From: Halosaccharopolyspora lacisalsi
GTDB lineage: Bacteria; Actinomycetota; Actinomycetes; Mycobacteriales; Pseudonocardiaceae
Reading direction: 5' to 3'
Assembly: GCF_014137975.1 (NCBI RefSeq)
Contig: NZ_JACGWZ010000002.1
Coordinates: forward strand, 124,001 to 188,000
DNA length: 64,000 nucleotides
Shown here: positions 35,330 through 44,547 of the stretch, piece by piece
Numbering within the stretch: position 1 is the stretch's first letter
Layout of the letters: every line of letters starts with the position of its first letter
Position numbers and translations under genes: made by a program
Notes under the pieces: model-generated
The model's input: the letters and a program-made list of their open reading frames with translations, nothing else
What the model was told of the DNA's origin: nothing
Databases searched by the model: none

Positions 35330-36217
35330 TCATGCCCTCCGCTTCAGTCCGAGCTTCTCGCGTGCCTGCTCGGGGGTGGCGATCCTGGAGCCCATGCCCT
35401 CGACGATCGAGACCGCCCGCTCCACGAGCTGGGCGTTGGTGGCCTTGACCCCCTTGCTCAGGTACAGGTTGTCCTCCAGCCCGACCCGGACGTGTCCGCC
35501 GAGCAGCGCCGACTGGGCCACCCAGGGCAGCTGGTTGCGGCCGATGGAGAAGCTGGCCCAGTTGGAGTCCGGGGGCAGCATGTTGACCATCGCCTGCAGG
35601 ACGCCGGGATCGGCCGGTGCGCCGTAGGGGATTCCCATGCACAGCTGGAACAGCGCCGGGGCGTCGATGAGGCCCTCGTCGATGAGCTTGGTGGCGAACC
35701 ACAGCTGCCCGGTGTCGAAGATCTCCATCTCCGGTTTCACCCCGAGCTCCTGGATGCGCCGAGCACCGGCCCGCAGCATGTCCGGAGTGCTGATGTAGAG
35801 CTGGCTGCCGTCGCCGAAGTTCAGCGAGCCGCAGTCCATCGTGCAGATGTCGGGCAGCAGCTCCTCGACGTGGGGTAGCCGTTCCAGACCGTTGACCAGG
35901 TCGGTGCCGTCCACCGGCTTGTGCGGGTCCTCCTGGGAGATGAACAGGTCACCGCCCATTCCCGCGGTGAGGTTGACGACCACGTCCACGCCGGAATCGC
36001 GGATCCGGCTCATCACCTCGCGGTACAGCGCGACGTCGCGGGAGCCCTGGGTGGTCTCCACGTTGCGCACGTGGATGTGGACCACGGCCGCACCGGCGTT
36101 GGCGGCGTCGACGGCCGAGGTCGCGATCTGCTCCGGTGTGACCGGCACGTGCTCGCTGCGGCCGGCCGTGTCGCCGGCTCCGGTGAGCGCGGCTGTGACG
36201 ATGACTTCGTTGTTCAT
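35330..36217 (-). CDS. cdhC: Beta-keto acid cleavage enzyme, 3-dehydrocarnitine:acetyl-CoA trimethylamine transferase type
   Basis: About 295 residues from ATG 36217 ([17 protein letters not shown]), with GGAAGGG upstream. BKACE/DUF849 TIM barrel: the zinc-binding histidines are in VVHIHVRN, followed by [31 protein letters not shown] and [13 protein letters not shown]. Members cleave a beta-keto acid with acetyl-CoA. In carnitine catabolism CdhC turns 3-dehydrocarnitine plus acetyl-CoA into betainyl-CoA and acetoacetate. Carnitine dehydrogenase and a thioesterase follow, so that reaction is the best assignment. The gene lies 84 bases after the XRE-TetR regulator on the same strand. Confidence 0.85.
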   Translation of the reverse strand: MNNEVIVTAALTGAGDTAGRSEHVPVTPEQIATSAVDAANAGAAVVHIHVRNVETTQGSRDVALYREVMSRIRDSGVDVVVNLTAGMGGDLFISQEDPHKPVDGTDLVNGLERLPHVEELLPDICTMDCGSLNFGDGSQLYISTPDMLRAGARRIQELGVKPEMEIFDTGQLWFATKLIDEGLIDAPALFQLCMGIPYGAPADPGVLQAMVNMLPPDSNWASFSIGRNQLPWVAQSALLGGHVRVGLEDNLYLSKGVKATNAQLVERAVSIVEGMGSRIATPEQAREKLGLKRRA

Positions 36218-36301
36218 GCTCGGGATCCCTTCCGGGAGGAAAAGCCGCGCGGGGTGTCGCGCGGTGGGCATCGGTTGCTTGCTGCCTGCCGGGCGCGTGG
36301 G

Positions 36302-37162
36302 TCAGGGCCGGACGATCTCGCGGTGGACGAAGTCCCGCAGTGTCCGATGCATCCCCTCCACCGACCGGCCCGGCCGGTCGGTCATGACCTGGATGCCGAG
36401 GCCGTCGATGAGCGCGGTCAGCGTCATCGCCAGCTCGTCGGGGTCGGTCTCGGCGAACACGCCCTGCTGCTGGCCCTGACGGATCGTGTGGGCGATCGTG
36501 TCGTGCCAGCGGTTGTAGGAGTCGGTGTGCAGCACCCGCAGCTCCGGTCGCAGCGTGCTTTCGTTCCACACCTGCATCCAGATCGACCACTCCAGTCGCA
36601 ACAGGCCCGGTGTGGGCAGTTGCAGCTCGACCAGCCGCAACAGTCGCTCGTGCGCGTCGTCGATCATGTGCAACTCGGCCACCTGGCGGTCGAACGCCAG
36701 TCGCACCGAGTAGCGCAGGGTCTCCGTGAGCAGGTCGTCGCGGCCGGGGAAGTAGTAGTGGATGGTGGCCGCGCTGGTCCCGCACGCCTTGGCGACGTCG
36801 GCGATCCGGACCGAGTGGTACCCGCGTTCGGCGATCAGGTGCCATGCGGCATCCAGGATCTGCTGGTAGCGCCCGGCGTCCTGGGAGTGCGTGAGCTCGA
36901 CCTCGGTGCGCGCCGACCGCCGCGGCGCCGCCGCCACGGTGTCGGCTTCGTCGCTGCCGTTGATCAACCAGTTCACCGTGACGTTGCCGACCTCGGCGAT
37001 CCCGGTGAGCTCGGCGGGCGTGAACCGTCGAGTACCCGCCAGGGACTTCGACAGCTTGGTCGCCTCCAAACCGATCAGCTCGGCGAAGGCCCGCTGGCTT
37101 CGCGGGTGCCGTCGCAGGATGTCGCGCACCCGTTCACGCAACCCGTCCGTCGTGCTCTCCAC
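36302..37162 (-). CDS. Two-headed regulator: XRE-like helix-turn-helix fused to a TetR repressor
   Basis: 286 residues from GTG 37162. Residues about 20-68 (RSQRAFAELIGLEATKLSKS, then FTPAELTGIAEVGNVTVNWLING) form an XRE/Cro-type helix-turn-helix. A linker (about 70-95) leads to a TetR DNA-binding domain (about 98-146: ILDAAWHLIAERGYHSVRIA, then GTSAATIHYYFPGRDDLL). The C-terminal ligand domain ends near 280 and resembles BetI-type sensors. Two DNA-binding heads in one chain are rare. The frame is open up to 37252, but that would place the promoter and operator at 37171-37199 inside the gene. It heads the carnitine operon and is divergent from the BCCT transporter, so it probably controls both in response to carnitine or betaine. 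Confidence 0.82.
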   Translation of the reverse strand: MESTTDGLRERVRDILRRHPRSQRAFAELIGLEATKLSKSLAGTRRFTPAELTGIAEVGNVTVNWLINGSDEADTVAAAPRRSARTEVELTHSQDAGRYQQILDAAWHLIAERGYHSVRIADVAKACGTSAATIHYYFPGRDDLLTETLRYSVRLAFDRQVAELHMIDDAHERLLRLVELQLPTPGLLRLEWSIWMQVWNESTLRPELRVLHTDSYNRWHDTIAHTIRQGQQQGVFAETDPDELAMTLTALIDGLGIQVMTDRPGRSVEGMHRTLRDFVHREIVRP

Positions 37163-37170
37163 GGTGGAGA

Positions 37171-37199
37171 ACACTAACAAGGCATTGCGAAAATCGCAA
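37171..37199 (-). promoter_or_regulatory. Promoter and operator of the carnitine regulator
   Basis: On the minus strand TTGCGA (37199-37194) and TAGTGT (37176-37171) are 17 bases apart. TTGCGA is one arm of the perfect palindrome TTGCGA-AAA-TCGCAA (37185-37199), a likely binding site for the regulator. The GTG at 37162 is eight bases beyond the -10, so the mRNA may be leaderless. Confidence 0.6.
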
Positions 37200-37251
37200 C
37201 GATGCGGCTGTGTTGCGGTTCGGCGAGATGCTTTGTCACGCGACGTGGCCA

Positions 37252-37286
37252 TTGAATTAGTCTGCTGCCCTGCTAAGATGTTCGCT
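37252..37286 (+). promoter_or_regulatory. Promoter of the BCCT transporter gene
   Basis: TTGAAT (37252-37257), a 16-base spacer, and TAAGAT (37274-37279) preceded by TGC give an extended -10 promoter. It starts 53 bases from the regulator's palindrome, so the same regulator could act on both strands. The leader before the ribosome-binding site at 37510 would be about 225 bases. Confidence 0.55.
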
Positions 37287-37437
37287 CGGGTTGACTGGTG
37301 ACGCTGAGTGGTTCAGAGTGACCTCTCAACGAACGACTGGCACATCAGTCGAATCGCAACGGCCGCGCCGTGGCGCTCAGTGTGGAGCGCCCGCGCCGGG
37401 ATGGCCGTGTTCGACATCGACGTCGGCGCTGTGGCCC

Positions 37438-39144
37438 GTGCCCGCCCGACGCCTGGTTCGTGCTTGCTGTGTCGACGGGTTTGCGCACGAGTGCCCGTCG
37501 CGAATCCTTGGAGGTGCTTCCGCAATCGGTGGTGCAACCGGAAGAGTCCGGATCGACAAACAGGTTTTCTGGTGGTCGCTGCTGCTCGTGGCGGTCATCT
37601 GCGTTCCGGTGATGATCGCCCCCGAGCGGGGAAAACAGGCCCTCGACGCCGTGCTGGGAGTGCTGACCGGCGAGTTCGGGTGGCTGTACCTGTGGTTCGC
37701 CGTGGCGGTCTTCGGCTTCCTGGTCTGGCTGGCCTGCAGTCGGTACGGGCGGGTGAAGTTCGGCGACCCCGACGACAAGCCCGAGTTCTCCACGCTGAGC
37801 TGGATGTCGATGATCTTCACCGCCGCCATCGGCGGCGGGATCATGTACTGGGGTGTGATCGAGTGGGCGTACTACTACAACGACCCGCCGATGGGGATGG
37901 CCCCAGGGAGCGTGGAAGCCGCGCACTGGTCGGCGACCTACCCGTTGTTCCACTGGGGCTTCACCGCGTGGGGCCTGTTCTGCCTGCCTGCGCTCGCGTT
38001 GGCCTACGTCTACCACGTGCGCAAACAACGGACCCTGCGGCTCAGCGACGCCTGCCGGGGCGTCATCGGTGATCGTGCGGACGGCTGGCTCGGCCGCCTC
38101 ATCGACGTCCTGTTCATCTTCGGCCTCGTCGGGGCCGCCGGAACCTCGCTGGGTCTGGAGGTGCCCGTCGTCTCCGACGGGCTCGCCACGCTGACCCCCC
38201 TGTCGAAGGGGGTGCCGCTGGACATCGCCGTGGTGGTGATCTGGACCGTCCTGTTCGGCGCGAGCGTGTTCCTCGGCCTGCAGAAGGGGCTCAAGCGCCT
38301 CGCCGACTTCAACGTCTGGCTGGCCTTCGCGCTGGGTGCGTTCATCCTCGTGGCAGGGCCGACGGTGTTCATGCTCGACACGTTCACCAACAGCGCAGGC
38401 ATCCTGCTGCAGAACTTCGTGGAGATGAGCTTCTACACCGATCCCGTGGGAGGCTCCGGCTTCGAGGAGGAGTGGACCATCTTCTACTGGGGCTGGTGGA
38501 TCTCCTACGCGCCCTTCGTGGGCCTGTTCGTGGCCAAGATCTCCAAGGGGCGCACCATCCGCGGCATGATCGCGGGGATGTGCCTGGCGGGCAGTGCCGG
38601 GTGCTGGCTGGCGTTCACCCTGCTGGGCAACACCGGCCTGTACTACGAGATCAAGAACATGGTGCCGGTGGCCGACATCGTCGCCTCCCAGGGCGACACC
38701 GCCGGGATCATGGCGACGTTGACGAATCTGCCGCTGGGCACCGTGGTGCTGACGATCTTCGTGGCCCTGGTGATCGTGTTCCTGGCCACCACGCTGGACT
38801 CCTCGGCCTACACCATGGCGGCGGTGGCCTCGCGGGAGATGCCCCGGGGCAGTGATCCGGCGCGCTGGCACCGCGTGTTCTGGGCGGTCGTGCTGGCCGG
38901 TGTCTCGCTGGTGCTGATGTACGTGGGAGGCCTCGAGGCCCTGCAGACGCTGTCCATCATCACGGCTTTCCCGCTGATCTTCGTGCTCGGTGTCGTGCTC
39001 GTGTCGTTCTACCGGTGGCTGAAGGCCGACCACGGGCCCGCGGTGCCGAAATCCGTGCCCGAGAACCCGGCCCAGGAGGGGACGATCCCCCCACCGGAGT
39101 CGGACGAACCGGAACCGCTTACCACGAGCACCTCCGCGCACTGA
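37438..39144 (+). CDS. BCCT-family glycine betaine/carnitine transporter
   Basis: A betaine-carnitine-choline transporter with about twelve membrane segments starting at VFWWSLLLVAVICVPVMIA (37561 on). The family signature is complete: EEWTIFYWGWWISYAPFVG, followed by LFVAKISKGRTIR. Another conserved segment is IGGGIMYWGVIEWAYYY. It imports quaternary amines with sodium or proton symport. A typical ribosome-binding site GGAGG (37510-37514) has no in-frame ATG, GTG or TTG after it before the first membrane helix. The nearest canonical start is GTG 37438, and ATC 37525 is ideally spaced. The true start is therefore open, and the window may hide a non-AUG start. The C-terminal tail is proline/glutamate-rich. 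Divergence from the carnitine operon suggests carnitine or betaine as substrate. Confidence 0.88.
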   Translation: MPARRLVRACCVDGFAHECPSRILGGASAIGGATGRVRIDKQVFWWSLLLVAVICVPVMIAPERGKQALDAVLGVLTGEFGWLYLWFAVAVFGFLVWLACSRYGRVKFGDPDDKPEFSTLSWMSMIFTAAIGGGIMYWGVIEWAYYYNDPPMGMAPGSVEAAHWSATYPLFHWGFTAWGLFCLPALALAYVYHVRKQRTLRLSDACRGVIGDRADGWLGRLIDVLFIFGLVGAAGTSLGLEVPVVSDGLATLTPLSKGVPLDIAVVVIWTVLFGASVFLGLQKGLKRLADFNVWLAFALGAFILVAGPTVFMLDTFTNSAGILLQNFVEMSFYTDPVGGSGFEEEWTIFYWGWWISYAPFVGLFVAKISKGRTIRGMIAGMCLAGSAGCWLAFTLLGNTGLYYEIKNMVPVADIVASQGDTAGIMATLTNLPLGTVVLTIFVALVIVFLATTLDSSAYTMAAVASREMPRGSDPARWHRVFWAVVLAGVSLVLMYVGGLEALQTLSIITAFPLIFVLGVVLVSFYRWLKADHGPAVPKSVPENPAQEGTIPPPESDEPEPLTTSTSAH

Positions 39145-39222
39145 GGCCCGGTCGAGTGTGGCGACCACCGAGTCCGCGTGGTGAGCTGTGGTCGTGTTTG
39201 CACCACGGTGGATGAGGCGAAC

Positions 39223-40644
39223 GTGACTCACTCGGAATCCGACTCGGCGCGAACCGGTCAGGCGCAGGACCACCGCTGGAGAGTGCTGGGACTGTGCCTG
39301 GCGGCGGGTTTCATGACCCTGCTGGACGTGAGCATCGTCAACGTGGCGCTGCCGTCGATCCAGCAGGGCCTGGACGCTTCTCCCACGGCGTTGTCCTGGG
39401 TCGTCTCCGGATACGCCCTGACCTTCGGACTGGTGCTGGTACCCGCGGGGAAGCTGGGGGACCGGATCGGGCGCAGTCGCATGTTCGTGATCGCGCTGCT
39501 GGCCTTCACGGTCGCCAGCGTGCTGGCCGGAGCGGCCCAGGGCGCGACGTGGCTGGTGGTGGCCCGGCTCCTCCAGGGAACGGCCGGCGGCCTGCTCAAC
39601 CCGCAGATTCTCGGGTTGATGCAGCAGGAGTTCCGGGGACACGAGCGGGGCAAGGCCTTCGGGGCCTTCGGGGCCGTGGTGGGTGTTTCCACCGCGATCG
39701 GACCGCTGCTGGGCGGGCTGATCATCCAGCTCGCGGGTAGTGAGCACGGATGGCGCTGGGTGTTCCTGGTCAACCTGCCCATCGGGGTCGTGGCGCTGGT
39801 GCTGGCGATGCGGTTCCTGCCGCGCAACGTGGTGCACGGGCGCACGGAGGGCACGGACATCGTGGGGGTGGCCCTGCTCGGCACCGGCATGGTCTGCCTG
39901 CTGTTGCCCTTGGTGGAGGGCGGTGGCGACGTCTGGTACCTGTTCGTCGCGGCGGTGGTGCTGCTCGGGGCGTTCGTGTTCTGGGAGCACCGCTACCGAC
40001 TGGCCGGACGCAGTCCGCTGGTGAACCTGCGGCTGTTCACCAACCGGCGCTACACCTTCGGCTCCGGCCTCGGGACGGTCTACTTCGCCGGCTTCACCGG
40101 TATTTTCTTCGTGCTCGCGGTGTACTTCCAGCGCGGCCTCGGCTACACGGCGCTGGAAGCCGGATTGGCACTGACGCCGTTCGCGGTGGGCTCGGCCGTG
40201 TCGGCGGCCCTGAGCGGGCGGATCGTGCACCGCTTCGGTCGCAAGCTGGTGCTGGTGGGCCTGGTGGGGGCGCTGGTGGGACTGCTGGCCACGGATCTGC
40301 TGCTGGCCACCGGCCTCGGCGCCGCAGCCGGACTGATCACCGCCCTGCCGCTGCTGGTGGCCGGGGCCGGCAGCGGGATGGTGATCTCGCCGAACCAGAC
40401 CGTGACGCTCAGCGAGATCGACGTCGCGCACGGCGGCACGGCGGCGGGGGTGCAGCAGACCGGGCAGCGGATCGGATCCGCCCTGGGAATCGCCACCGCT
40501 TCCGGCCTGTTTTTCCGAGCCCTGTCCGACGGCTACACGGCCGCGATCTCTACCGGCCTGATCGTCTCGGTCTCCTTCGTGGGACTGGCCCTGCTGGTGG
40601 GGTTGGCCGAGCTCGTCGTCGACCGCCTGCGCCCGATCGCTTAG
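39223..40644 (+). CDS. MFS drug exporter, DHA2 (14-segment) family
   Basis: About 473 residues with 14 predicted membrane segments, the DHA2 layout. Motif C-like and A-like signatures: FMTLLDVSIVNVALPSIQQG in helix 1, GKLGDRIGRSRMFVIAL after helix 2, and the second-half copy GRIVHRFGRKLVLVG. GTG 39223 follows GATGAGGCG; the frame is open to 39178 without support. It probably expels a lipophilic or cationic compound using the proton gradient. Substrate cannot be inferred; the neighbouring BCCT gene is 80 bases upstream and may or may not share a transcript. Confidence 0.85.
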   Translation: MTHSESDSARTGQAQDHRWRVLGLCLAAGFMTLLDVSIVNVALPSIQQGLDASPTALSWVVSGYALTFGLVLVPAGKLGDRIGRSRMFVIALLAFTVASVLAGAAQGATWLVVARLLQGTAGGLLNPQILGLMQQEFRGHERGKAFGAFGAVVGVSTAIGPLLGGLIIQLAGSEHGWRWVFLVNLPIGVVALVLAMRFLPRNVVHGRTEGTDIVGVALLGTGMVCLLLPLVEGGGDVWYLFVAAVVLLGAFVFWEHRYRLAGRSPLVNLRLFTNRRYTFGSGLGTVYFAGFTGIFFVLAVYFQRGLGYTALEAGLALTPFAVGSAVSAALSGRIVHRFGRKLVLVGLVGALVGLLATDLLLATGLGAAAGLITALPLLVAGAGSGMVISPNQTVTLSEIDVAHGGTAAGVQQTGQRIGSALGIATASGLFFRALSDGYTAAISTGLIVSVSFVGLALLVGLAELVVDRLRPIA

Positions 40645-40756
40645 GGGGCGAGGGCCGTCGGAGCCGAAGAGGGGCTTCGACGGCGTTCTGGCTCGTCGCG
40701 GAGCGAGGGTCAGTTCGCGCGGTGAGCGTCGCTCGGACCGGCACCGACCTCTTGTG

Positions 40757-40798
40757 CGTCGAGCCCGCGGACCGCTCGGGCGGCCCGCGGGCTCGACG
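40757..40798. terminator. Bidirectional terminator between the MFS and permease genes
   Basis: A perfect 14-bp stem (40757-40770 with 40785-40798) with a 14-base loop lies between two convergent genes and ends one base before the permease stop codon. It can end transcription from both sides. Confidence 0.75.
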
Positions 40799-42259
40799 TC
40801 ACTCCGCCTCGGTGGGGCTGGTGGTCCGGGAGGACAGCCGGGAGTTGCGGCGTCCGTAGCCGACGTAGATCGCCAGTCCCAGCAGCAGCCACACCCCGAA
40901 ACGGATCCAGGTCAGGACGTTGAGGTTCATCATCAGGTAGAGGCAGGCCAGTGCGGTGAGGATCGGCAGCCACGGCGACAGCGGCACCCGGAAGGGACGG
41001 TTGAGGTTCGGCTTGCGGTGGCGCAGCACCGGCACGGCCAGCGCGACGATGAAGAAACCGGACAGCGCCCCGATGCTGACCATGTCCGCCAGCTCGGTGA
41101 TCGGGACGAACCCGGCGATCAGCATGATGAGGCCGGCTCCGAGGAGGGTCACCCGGTGCGGCGTGCCCCAGCGGGGGTGCACCTGGGAGAGCTTGCGGGG
41201 CAGCAGCCCGTCGCGGCTCATGGCGAAACCGATCCGGCCGATGGTGACCAGTTCGACCATCATCACCGAGGTCAGTCCCAGCACGGCGCCGAAGCCGACG
41301 AGGGCGGCGATCCAGTGCGCCCCGACGTCGGTGAACGCCGCCGACAGCGGTGCGGCGACGTTGATGTCGCGGTAGTCGACCATGGAGGTCAGCACGAAGG
41401 ACACCGCCACGTACAGCACGCTGCACACCGCCAGGCTGCCCAACAGGCCCACGGGAAGGTCCCGCCGGGGATTCTTGGTCTCCTCGCCCATGTTGGCCAG
41501 CGATTCGAACCCGGTGTAGCCGAAGAAGACGATGGCCGCGGCTGTGAGCACTCCGCCGAACCCGTATACGGACTGCTTCCAGCCCAGCAGCGCCGAGAGG
41601 AGGGGCTGCTGGGTGGCGTCCGCGCTGACCTCGGCGGGTTGGGCCGGCGGGATGAACGGGTCGAGGTAGGCGGCGTTGAAGAAGAACAGGCCGGCCACGA
41701 CGACCAGGACGCACACCGAGACCTTGAGGATCACCAGTGTGTTGGTGACCCACGAGGACTCCCGGATGCCGGCCACGGCCACGGCGGCGAGCACCGCGAT
41801 GATCAGCATCGCTCCGATGTTGACCGTGGAGTCCTCCCCGAACCACTGCTCCGGCAGTCCGAGCAGACTGGCCACGTAACCCGACCAACTTCGGGAGACC
41901 ACCGAGGCGCCGAGGGCGAACTCCAGCAGCAGGTCCCACCCGATGATCCAGGCGAAGATCTCGCCCAGCGTGGCGTAGGCGTAGGTGTAGGCGCTACCCG
42001 CCGTCGGCACGGCCGAGGCGAGTTCGGCGTAGCACAGCGCGGCGAGCCCGGCCACGACAGCGCCGATGAGGAACGATATGACCACGCCGGGCCCCGCGTG
42101 GTCCTTGGCCTCGACACCGGTGAGCGTGAAGATACCGGAGCCGATGATGATTCCGATTCCCCAGCCGGTCAGATCCCTGCCGGAGAGTCGACGCTTCAGT
42201 CCCGCTCGTTGGCCCCGGTCGAGGACGTCCTCGACGGGGATCGTTCGCAACACACTCAC
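40799..42259 (-). CDS. APC-family amino-acid permease (cationic amino-acid transporter-like)
   Basis: 486 residues, about 12-14 membrane segments. LTGWGIGIIIGSGIFTLTG is the unwound-helix substrate motif of helix 1, AALCYAELASAVPTAGSAYTYAYATLGE is helix 2-3, and FFGYTGFESLANMGEETKNPRRDLP is the conserved helix 6 region. FAMSRDGLLPRKLSQVHPR follows helix 8. This resembles the CAT branch moving amino acids by exchange or symport. The GTG at 42259 has no evident ribosome-binding site. The gene follows the catalase gene on the same strand but is separated by a strong terminator. Confidence 0.88.
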   Translation of the reverse strand: MSVLRTIPVEDVLDRGQRAGLKRRLSGRDLTGWGIGIIIGSGIFTLTGVEAKDHAGPGVVISFLIGAVVAGLAALCYAELASAVPTAGSAYTYAYATLGEIFAWIIGWDLLLEFALGASVVSRSWSGYVASLLGLPEQWFGEDSTVNIGAMLIIAVLAAVAVAGIRESSWVTNTLVILKVSVCVLVVVAGLFFFNAAYLDPFIPPAQPAEVSADATQQPLLSALLGWKQSVYGFGGVLTAAAIVFFGYTGFESLANMGEETKNPRRDLPVGLLGSLAVCSVLYVAVSFVLTSMVDYRDINVAAPLSAAFTDVGAHWIAALVGFGAVLGLTSVMMVELVTIGRIGFAMSRDGLLPRKLSQVHPRWGTPHRVTLLGAGLIMLIAGFVPITELADMVSIGALSGFFIVALAVPVLRHRKPNLNRPFRVPLSPWLPILTALACLYLMMNLNVLTWIRFGVWLLLGLAIYVGYGRRNSRLSSRTTSPTEAE

Positions 42260-42281
42260 GAAGGAGCACCGTACGCGGAAA

Positions 42282-42335
42282 CAGGGCGCATGTTCACCTT
42301 TCCCGTCATGTGGGAGAACGGTGAACTGCGCCCTG
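42282..42335 (-). terminator. Long stem-loop terminator after the catalase gene
   Basis: Arms 42282-42298 and 42320-42335 pair over 16 bp with one bulged T, and the inner segment forms a further TCCC/GGGA stem. On the minus strand the stem is followed by TTTCC. It starts seven bases beyond the catalase stop. Confidence 0.78.
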
Positions 42336-42341
42336 ATTCGC

Positions 42342-44459
42342 TCATGCGGGGACGTGGCTGGTGTCCCGGTCCCACACGCGGTGACCGGCCAGCGTCGAGG
42401 CGAACTCCTCGAAGAACTCCGAGGGCAACGAGCCCTCGTTGCTCACGGCCGTGATGACGCCGTGGTCGTTGGCGACCGATTGCGAGTCATCGGCGTGCCG
42501 CACTCCGTTGACCCCGGCCCGCTGGAGCATCGCCACGCCCTCCTGGCTGGCGGCCACCGGCTTGAAGTGCTTGTAGGCCTCGGTGACGAAGTGCACGCTG
42601 TAGCCGTCGGCGGAGAGGTTCTGCACGCTTTCGCCGGTGCCCGGGACGACGACCGCGTCGAACACCACCGAAGCCAGGGTGTCGATGCGCGCGTCGACCT
42701 GCACGTGCCCGGAGCTGCTGGCCCGCACCGAGCCGTCCCGCAGGCTCAGGACCTGGGGCACCGCCCCGCGGTCGGTCAGTTCCTGCTTGATCTGCTCCAC
42801 CTCGCCGGAGTCGACCCCGTCGGCGACGAGCACGGCCACCTGGCGGGTGGCGATGGTGTCCTTGACCGAGTTCTCCTGGCTCAACGCCGGTGAGCTCTTG
42901 CCGTGGTTGCTCCGCGCGGCCGTGCTGGGAGGTGTGACCCCGACGCCTTCGGCGACCGCCACGGCCAGGTCGTGGTCGACGTGGTTGAGGTGTTCGACCA
43001 CTCCCTCGCGGATGTGGGTGTGCTCGACCTTGCCCAGCTCGAAGCGGAACGCGGAGATGATGTGGTCCTTCTCCCAGTGGGCCATGCTGTTCCAGAACAG
43101 GGTGGCCTGACTGTAGTGGTCCTTGAAGCTCTCGCTGCGCTTGCTGATCTTGGCCCCCTCGACCTTTTCCTGGTAGTGCCGGAAGACATCCTGGTCATCG
43201 GCCATCGCGGGGCATCCTCCGGAGAGGCTGTTCTTGTGGTACGTCGCCTTGCTGGTGTGCACCCGGTTCTGTTGGAAACCGTCGCGCTGATGGGTGGAGA
43301 TGTCGCTGATGGCGCGGTTCACCGGCAGGTAGGAGAAGTTCGGCCCGCCCAGGCGGATCAGCTGCGTGTCGAGGTAGGAGAAGTTGCGCGCCTGCAGCAG
43401 GGGGTCGTTGGTGAAGTCGATGCCCGGCACGACGTTGGCCGTGTGGAAGGCGACCTGCTCGGTCTCGGCGAAGAAGTTGTCCGGATTGCGGTTGAGCGTC
43501 AGCTTGCCCACCGGCTGGACCGGCACCTCCTCCTCGGGGATGATCTTGGTGGCGTCGAGCAGGTCGAAGTCGAAGTCGTGCTCGCGGGACTCGTCGACCA
43601 GCTGCACGCCCAGCTCCCATTCCGGGTAGTCGCCGTTGGCGATGTTCTCCCACAGGTCCTGCCGGTTGTAGTCGGAGTTCTTGCCCGCGATCTTCTGGGT
43701 CTCGTCCCAGACCAACGAGTGGGTGCCGAGCATGGGCTTCCAGTGGAACTTCACGAACGTGCCCCTGCCCTCGGCGTTGACGAGCCGGAAGGTGTGGACG
43801 CCGAAGCCCTGCATCATCCGGTAGCTGCGGGGGATCGCGCGATCCGACATCAGCCACATCATCATGTGCATCGTCTCGGGCTGGAGCTGCACGAAGTCCC
43901 AGAGCGTGTCGTGCGCCGAGGCGCCCTGCGGGATCCCCGTGTCGGGTTCAGGCTTCACCGCGTGCACGAAGTCGGGGAACTTGATCCCGTCCTGGATGAA
44001 GAACGCCGGCATGTTGTTGCCGACGAGATCGTAGTTGCCTTGGCTGGTGTAGAACTTGGTGGCGAAACCCCGCACGTCGCGCACGGTGTCGTTGGACCCC
44101 TTGGAGCCCTGCACGGTGGAGAACCGCACGAACACCGGGGTCTGCTCCTGCGGGTCGGTCAGGAACCGCGCGGCGGTGTAGTCCGACAGCCACCCGCTGT
44201 AGGGCTGGAACTGACCGTAGGCACCGGATCCCCGAGCGTGCACAACCCGTTCCGGGATGCGTTCGTGGTCGAAATGAGTGATCTTCTCGCGGGTGTGGAA
44301 GTCCTCCAGCAGCGTGGGGCCGCGTTCCCCGGCGGTGAGGGCGTCGTCGGTGTGGTCGATCTTCACGCCCTGCTGGGTGGTGAGGTTGGTGTCCTGGGGA
44401 TCCTTGCGCACCTGGTCGAGTTGTTCGTCCTTGGCGTCGCGACGGCTTTGGGAAGCCAT
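42342..44459 (-). CDS. katE: Large-subunit (clade 2, HPII-type) catalase
   Basis: About 705 residues from ATG 44459, with GGAGG six bases upstream. Distal heme pocket: H74 in [12 protein letters not shown] and N148 in [18 protein letters not shown]. The proximal heme ligand is Y362 in [17 protein letters not shown]-terminal flavodoxin/GATase1-like domain (about 560-705, [28 protein letters not shown]) marks the large-subunit type. It breaks down hydrogen peroxide. The fold is resistant and long-lived, useful in stationary phase or salt stress. No regulator gene is adjacent, but the 5' region has GACAG-ACACTG-CTGTC (44479-44494). Confidence 0.95.
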   Translation of the reverse strand: MASQSRRDAKDEQLDQVRKDPQDTNLTTQQGVKIDHTDDALTAGERGPTLLEDFHTREKITHFDHERIPERVVHARGSGAYGQFQPYSGWLSDYTAARFLTDPQEQTPVFVRFSTVQGSKGSNDTVRDVRGFATKFYTSQGNYDLVGNNMPAFFIQDGIKFPDFVHAVKPEPDTGIPQGASAHDTLWDFVQLQPETMHMMMWLMSDRAIPRSYRMMQGFGVHTFRLVNAEGRGTFVKFHWKPMLGTHSLVWDETQKIAGKNSDYNRQDLWENIANGDYPEWELGVQLVDESREHDFDFDLLDATKIIPEEEVPVQPVGKLTLNRNPDNFFAETEQVAFHTANVVPGIDFTNDPLLQARNFSYLDTQLIRLGGPNFSYLPVNRAISDISTHQRDGFQQNRVHTSKATYHKNSLSGGCPAMADDQDVFRHYQEKVEGAKISKRSESFKDHYSQATLFWNSMAHWEKDHIISAFRFELGKVEHTHIREGVVEHLNHVDHDLAVAVAEGVGVTPPSTAARSNHGKSSPALSQENSVKDTIATRQVAVLVADGVDSGEVEQIKQELTDRGAVPQVLSLRDGSVRASSSGHVQVDARIDTLASVVFDAVVVPGTGESVQNLSADGYSVHFVTEAYKHFKPVAASQEGVAMLQRAGVNGVRHADDSQSVANDHGVITAVSNEGSLPSEFFEEFASTLAGHRVWDRDTSHVPA

Positions 44460-44547
44460 GAATAACCTCCGGCAAATGACAGACACTGCTGTCCGGGGAT
44501 GCCCAACAGTGGCGGTGGCTATGCGCGGTGGCCCGAACACGGTCGGT

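Noticed and set aside
37345-40431. A 1028-codon minus-strand frame opposite the BCCT and MFS genes
   Set aside because: Low-complexity His/Gln/Arg/Asp-rich translation without domains; it is the antisense of membrane-protein codons.
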